The position numbers and the translations under genes were made by a program. This document shows positions 6,147 through 8,683 of a stretch of 8,683 nt of DNA, one piece after another. The stretch lies in assembly GCA_900556185.1 (NCBI GenBank), contig USNN01000040.1, forward strand, positions 1 through 8,683, read 5' to 3'. Source of the DNA: an uncultured Eubacteriales bacterium. GTDB taxonomy: Bacteria; Bacillota; Clostridia; Christensenellales; UBA1242. How positions within the stretch are numbered: position 1 is the stretch's first letter; the number at the start of each line of letters is the position of its first letter. A model generated the notes under the pieces. It did not search any database. It had not been told where the DNA came from and was given only the letters and a program-made list of their open reading frames with translations.

Positions 6147-8023
6147 TGGAACCCGCCACTTTCGACTTGGAATATGGCTTTAGTGTTACCGCTAGACAAT
6201 AGTTTATATACGCCTTGGTCGCTATAACCTAACTTATCAAAGTCTAGTTTAACACCATAATTTTCGTATACATATTGAATAGCTTTAGAAATATCGTTTA
6301 AGTTACGCAACCCCAAAAAGTCCATTTTAAGGTGACCTAGTCTTTCAATATCAGTCATACTGTATTGAGTGGTTAAGTCATCCCCGTTTCTAGAAAGTGG
6401 CATAAATTTATCTATGGAGTCACACGCAATAACAACACCGCAAGCGTGAGTAGAACATTGACGAGGAAAGCCTTCTATTTTCATTGCAATATCTATAACT
6501 CTTTTAATATCTTTGTTGCTATTGTACATTTCCACAAGTTCTGGAACTGCATAGTTTGTTCCATAGTCTTTATCGCCTTCTTTAGGGTGATAAAAACCAA
6601 ATGCCTTTTGCAATACATCGTGATGCTTTGCTGGAAGGTTTGGAATAATTTTTGTAACCTTATCTAGTTCTGAGTATGGAACACCAAGTACCCGACCAAC
6701 GTCTTTAACGGCGTTTTTAGCAGCCATTGTACCAAAAGTTAAAATTTTAACAACCTTATCCGCACCGTATTTATTACGAACATAGTCAATAACATCTTGA
6801 CGTCTATCATCGGCAAAGTCCACATCAAAGTCGGGTGCAGTAACTCTTTCAGTATGCAAAAATCTTTCAAAAAGCAAATCAAACTTAAATGGGTCTATAT
6901 CGGTTATGTTTATGCAATAAGCGACAACAGAACCCGCACCACTACCACGACCAGGGCCAACTGGAACACCCATTTCTTTTGCTGCGTTACAGTAATCTCG
7001 CACGGTTAAGAAGTACTGAGCGAAGCCTTGCTTTATAATAACGCCCATTTCTCGGTCTATTCTTTCACGAATTTTTGGTGTCCATTCGCCATATCTTTTA
7101 ATTACACCTTTATTAACTAGTTCCCACAAATACTCTGGGCAAGTTTTTCCATCTGGTGGAACAAATGGTGGGAATTTATACATATTTTTATCTATGTTGT
7201 CTTCATCAAAACTATAGTTACACTTATCTGCAATTTCATTTGTTGTTTCTAGTGCTTCTAGGTCGTTTGGGAAAATCTTCGCCATTTCTTCGTAGGTTTT
7301 AAAATAAAACTCACTAGATGGGAACTTTAGTCTATTGGGGTCGTCTATGGTTTTGCCCATTGCAACACACATCATAACGTCTTGCATTTCTGCATCATCT
7401 TTAGATATATAGTGAACGTCGTTGGTTGCAACAAGTTTTATATCATACTTTTTAGCATATTCGTGAAGTTTTATATCTACTTCTTTTTCTTCTTCCATAC
7501 CATGGTTTTGAATTTCTAGATAATAGTCTTCACCAAAAACCTTTTTAAACCAACAAATTAATTCTTCGGCTTTATCGTATTGACGGTTTAAAATATATTG
7601 AGGAACATCGCCTGCAATACAGGCACTAAGAGCAACAACACCTTCGCTATATTTTTCTAGTGTTTTATAGTCTATTCTTGGCTTATAGTAAAAGCCATCA
7701 CGGAAAGCGATGGTGTTTAATTCGCAAAGGTTAAGGTATCCAGTTCTATTTTTTGCTAGCAAAATAAGGTGGCTATTTTTACTTTTGCCGTGTTTTACGG
7801 TTAAGTCATCTGCCACATAAAACTCACAACCAAATATTGGTTTTATTCCTTCTTTTTTGCAAGCATCAAAAAGAGCGACCATTCCATACATATTACCATG
7901 GTCGGTTACTGCTACTGCTGGCATACCATATTCTTTGCATTTTTTCACTAGTTTTTCTATTCTTGCTGCTCCATCTAGAAGACTATACTCTGAATGGACA
8001 TGAAGATGAATAAAGCTACTCAT
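6137..8023 (-). CDS. dnaE: DNA polymerase III alpha subunit DnaE, N-terminal part (PHP and palm domains)
   Basis: DnaE is a C-family replicative polymerase; in Firmicutes it works alongside PolC at the fork. This frame holds 626 real DnaE residues before a premature stop. Residues 5-205 are the PHP domain, with HLHVHSEYS, TDHGN and NDVHY motifs. The metal-ligand positions all appear kept: His8, His10, Asp17, His42, Glu67, His85, Cys135, Asp202 and His204. The polymerase core follows: GPGRGSGAGS at 357-366, the catalytic aspartates in PDFDVDF (Asp400 and Asp402), HACGVVI at 526-532, and the third aspartate in KMDFLGLR (Asp568). It ends in FQVESGGFQ and then two out-of-frame Ser codons and TAA. 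The ATG at 8023 has AGAGGA 7 bases upstream, overlapping the whiA stop; an ATG at 8028 is in another frame. Joined with the downstream frame it makes a full-length DnaE of about 1202 residues. Confidence 0.96.
   Translation of the reverse strand: MSSFIHLHVHSEYSLLDGAARIEKLVKKCKEYGMPAVAVTDHGNMYGMVALFDACKKEGIKPIFGCEFYVADDLTVKHGKSKNSHLILLAKNRTGYLNLCELNTIAFRDGFYYKPRIDYKTLEKYSEGVVALSACIAGDVPQYILNRQYDKAEELICWFKKVFGEDYYLEIQNHGMEEEKEVDIKLHEYAKKYDIKLVATNDVHYISKDDAEMQDVMMCVAMGKTIDDPNRLKFPSSEFYFKTYEEMAKIFPNDLEALETTNEIADKCNYSFDEDNIDKNMYKFPPFVPPDGKTCPEYLWELVNKGVIKRYGEWTPKIRERIDREMGVIIKQGFAQYFLTVRDYCNAAKEMGVPVGPGRGSGAGSVVAYCINITDIDPFKFDLLFERFLHTERVTAPDFDVDFADDRRQDVIDYVRNKYGADKVVKILTFGTMAAKNAVKDVGRVLGVPYSELDKVTKIIPNLPAKHHDVLQKAFGFYHPKEGDKDYGTNYAVPELVEMYNSNKDIKRVIDIAMKIEGFPRQCSTHACGVVIACDSIDKFMPLSRNGDDLTTQYSMTDIERLGHLKMDFLGLRNLNDISKAIQYVYENYGVKLDFDKLGYSDQGVYKLLSSGNTKAIFQVESGGFQSS
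6140..6152 (-). other. dnaE: Frameshift site interrupting dnaE
   Basis: Minus-strand GGG TTC CAA AGT TCT TAA ends the N-terminal frame after VESGGFQ. Reading one base back gives AAG TTC TTA AAA GAA, that is K-F-L-K-E, which is exactly what DnaE should have next. One extra A in the run of three A (plus-strand T at 6145-6147) restores G-F-Q-K-F-L-K-E-L with correct family spacing. No standard X-XXY-YYZ slippery heptamer is in register here. A sequencing or assembly error in the A-run, or a recent mutation, is more likely than programmed recoding. Confidence 0.9.
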
Positions 8024-8030
8024 AACATTT

Positions 8031-8036
8031 TCCTCT
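8031..8036 (-). promoter_or_regulatory. Ribosome binding site of dnaE, overlapping the whiA stop
   Basis: AGAGGA lies 7 bases before the dnaE ATG at 8023. It shares two bases with the whiA TAG stop at 8037-8035. It is also correctly spaced to favour the 8023 ATG over the out-of-frame ATG at 8028. Confidence 0.65.
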
Positions 8037-8683
8037 ATAAGTTATCCGCTATTTCAATAATTTTTTTAAGTTTATAGTTTAACCCAGACCGTGTTAGTTC
8101 TCCATTTGTTAGTGCCACTAGGTCAGATAGTGAACTGTCTGGATTCTCTTTTCTTAAATTGCAAACTCTTTTTAAGTCTGGCGGTAAATTATCTAGCCCC
8201 AAGGTTTCTTCTATGGTTTCAATTGCTCTTAGTTGCACAACCGAAGCCGAAACAGTTTTAGATATATTTGCACTCATACAATTTGCTTGACGGTTAATTG
8301 AGTTTCGCATATCACGTGATATTATTTCGTTTTGAAGTTTTAAGTATTCTTTTGTGGCACCAATAAATCCTACAAAATCTGAGATGGTTTCGGAGTCTTT
8401 TATATATACTACTTGGCTTGCTCCACGAACTACCTTTTTAGATATAAAACCAAATTCACCAAGCAAATGAGAAACGGCTTTGGCTTGCTCCACGTTAGAA
8501 AACTCTAATTCAAAGTGGTATCCGCCTGACCTATTATCATCAGCATCACTGCTTGGCACCGATATTGTTCCCACTGTTAAAAACACGGTACTAAGATACG
8601 TTTTCTTGCAACAATCTTCTAAAATGATATGATGGTCTATCCCCCTATTTATTTCTATGTTGTTATTTTCGCCAACCGAAATT
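8035..8683 (-). CDS. whiA: WhiA family DNA-binding protein, C-terminal part (5' end outside window)
   Basis: The frame is open from 8682 to the TAG at 8037-8035, about 215 codons, so the N-terminus lies beyond the right edge. A GTG at 8586 is an internal Val, not the start: upstream codons encode EDCCKKTYLSTVFLTVGT, matching the C-C-x-x-x-Y-L-x-x-x-F-L-x-x-G core of WhiA's homing-endonuclease-like domain. Next come GGYHFELEF, then RQANCMSANISKTV, typical of the WhiA hinge, and a C-terminal helix-turn-helix with SLSDLVALTNGELTRSGLNY, where the S-G-x-N-x-x-L-x-K-I signature is clear. WhiA binds DNA and in Bacillus affects cell division and chromosome segregation; in Streptomyces it controls sporulation. 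In Firmicutes it usually follows rapZ and yvcK, which would lie to the right. dnaE starts 11 bases downstream. Confidence 0.93.
   Translation of the reverse strand, partial: ISVGENNNIEINRGIDHHIILEDCCKKTYLSTVFLTVGTISVPSSDADDNRSGGYHFELEFSNVEQAKAVSHLLGEFGFISKKVVRGASQVVYIKDSETISDFVGFIGATKEYLKLQNEIISRDMRNSINRQANCMSANISKTVSASVVQLRAIETIEETLGLDNLPPDLKRVCNLRKENPDSSLSDLVALTNGELTRSGLNYKLKKIIEIADNL

Noticed and set aside
6130..6160. Programmed -1 frameshift or split intein in dnaE
   Set aside because: No X-XXY-YYZ heptamer is in register, the hairpin starts at the slip point with no spacer, and no intein sequence is present at either edge. One missing A explains everything.
8035..8586. GTG at 8586 as the start of a 183-residue whiA
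   Set aside because: The frame is open to the window edge, and the upstream codons encode conserved WhiA residues (CCKKTYLS), so the gene is cut by the window.
1..8683. Recoded genetic code (TGA as Trp)
   Set aside because: All Trp codons I checked in dnaE, the repeat protein and the GlmU-like gene are TGG, and no in-frame TGA is needed anywhere.

Overview
The window is AT-rich and looks like a low-GC Firmicutes (Bacillota) chromosome, most likely an uncultured Clostridia-type member. The evidence is codon choice, strong AGGAG-type ribosome binding sites, and two gene neighbourhoods familiar from Firmicutes: whiA-dnaE-pfkA and glmU-pth-mfd. Standard code is used, with TGG for every Trp checked. 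The identification rests on protein motifs read by eye. No database search was possible.

Everything lies on the minus strand, so transcription runs from high to low coordinates: whiA (8683-8035, 5' end outside the window), dnaE (8023-4416, broken by a frameshift near 6145), pfkA (4407-3445), an unrecognised 565-residue helical-repeat protein (3435-1738), a truncated GlmU-like left-handed beta-helix protein (1721-786), pth (776 or 779-216), and the first 69 codons of mfd (207-1, running off the left edge). Gaps between genes are only 6 to 16 bases. No promoter, terminator, RNA gene, CRISPR array, mobile element or long repeat was found, and no stretch over 300 bases lacks a gene. The layout looks like one continuous operon.

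The two conserved blocks are joined through the unknown repeat protein and the GlmU-like protein. pyk, which often follows pfkA, is absent. So is prs, which often sits between glmU and pth. The genes do not form one pathway: WhiA is a DNA-binding regulator linked to division and envelope metabolism, DnaE is a replicative polymerase, PfkA is the glycolytic control enzyme, Pth recycles peptidyl-tRNA and Mfd couples transcription to repair.

Points worth a second look: (1) dnaE needs one extra base in an A-run to read through, with a small inverted repeat at the same place; (2) the GlmU-like protein has lost the nucleotide-binding loop and the acetyltransferase end, so it is probably not an enzyme; (3) the unknown repeat protein is inserted among core genes; (4) PfkA has substitutions at fructose-6-phosphate and effector-binding positions; (5) at five of six gene junctions the TAG stop is built into the next gene's ribosome binding site. 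I saw no clear defence or mobile system.
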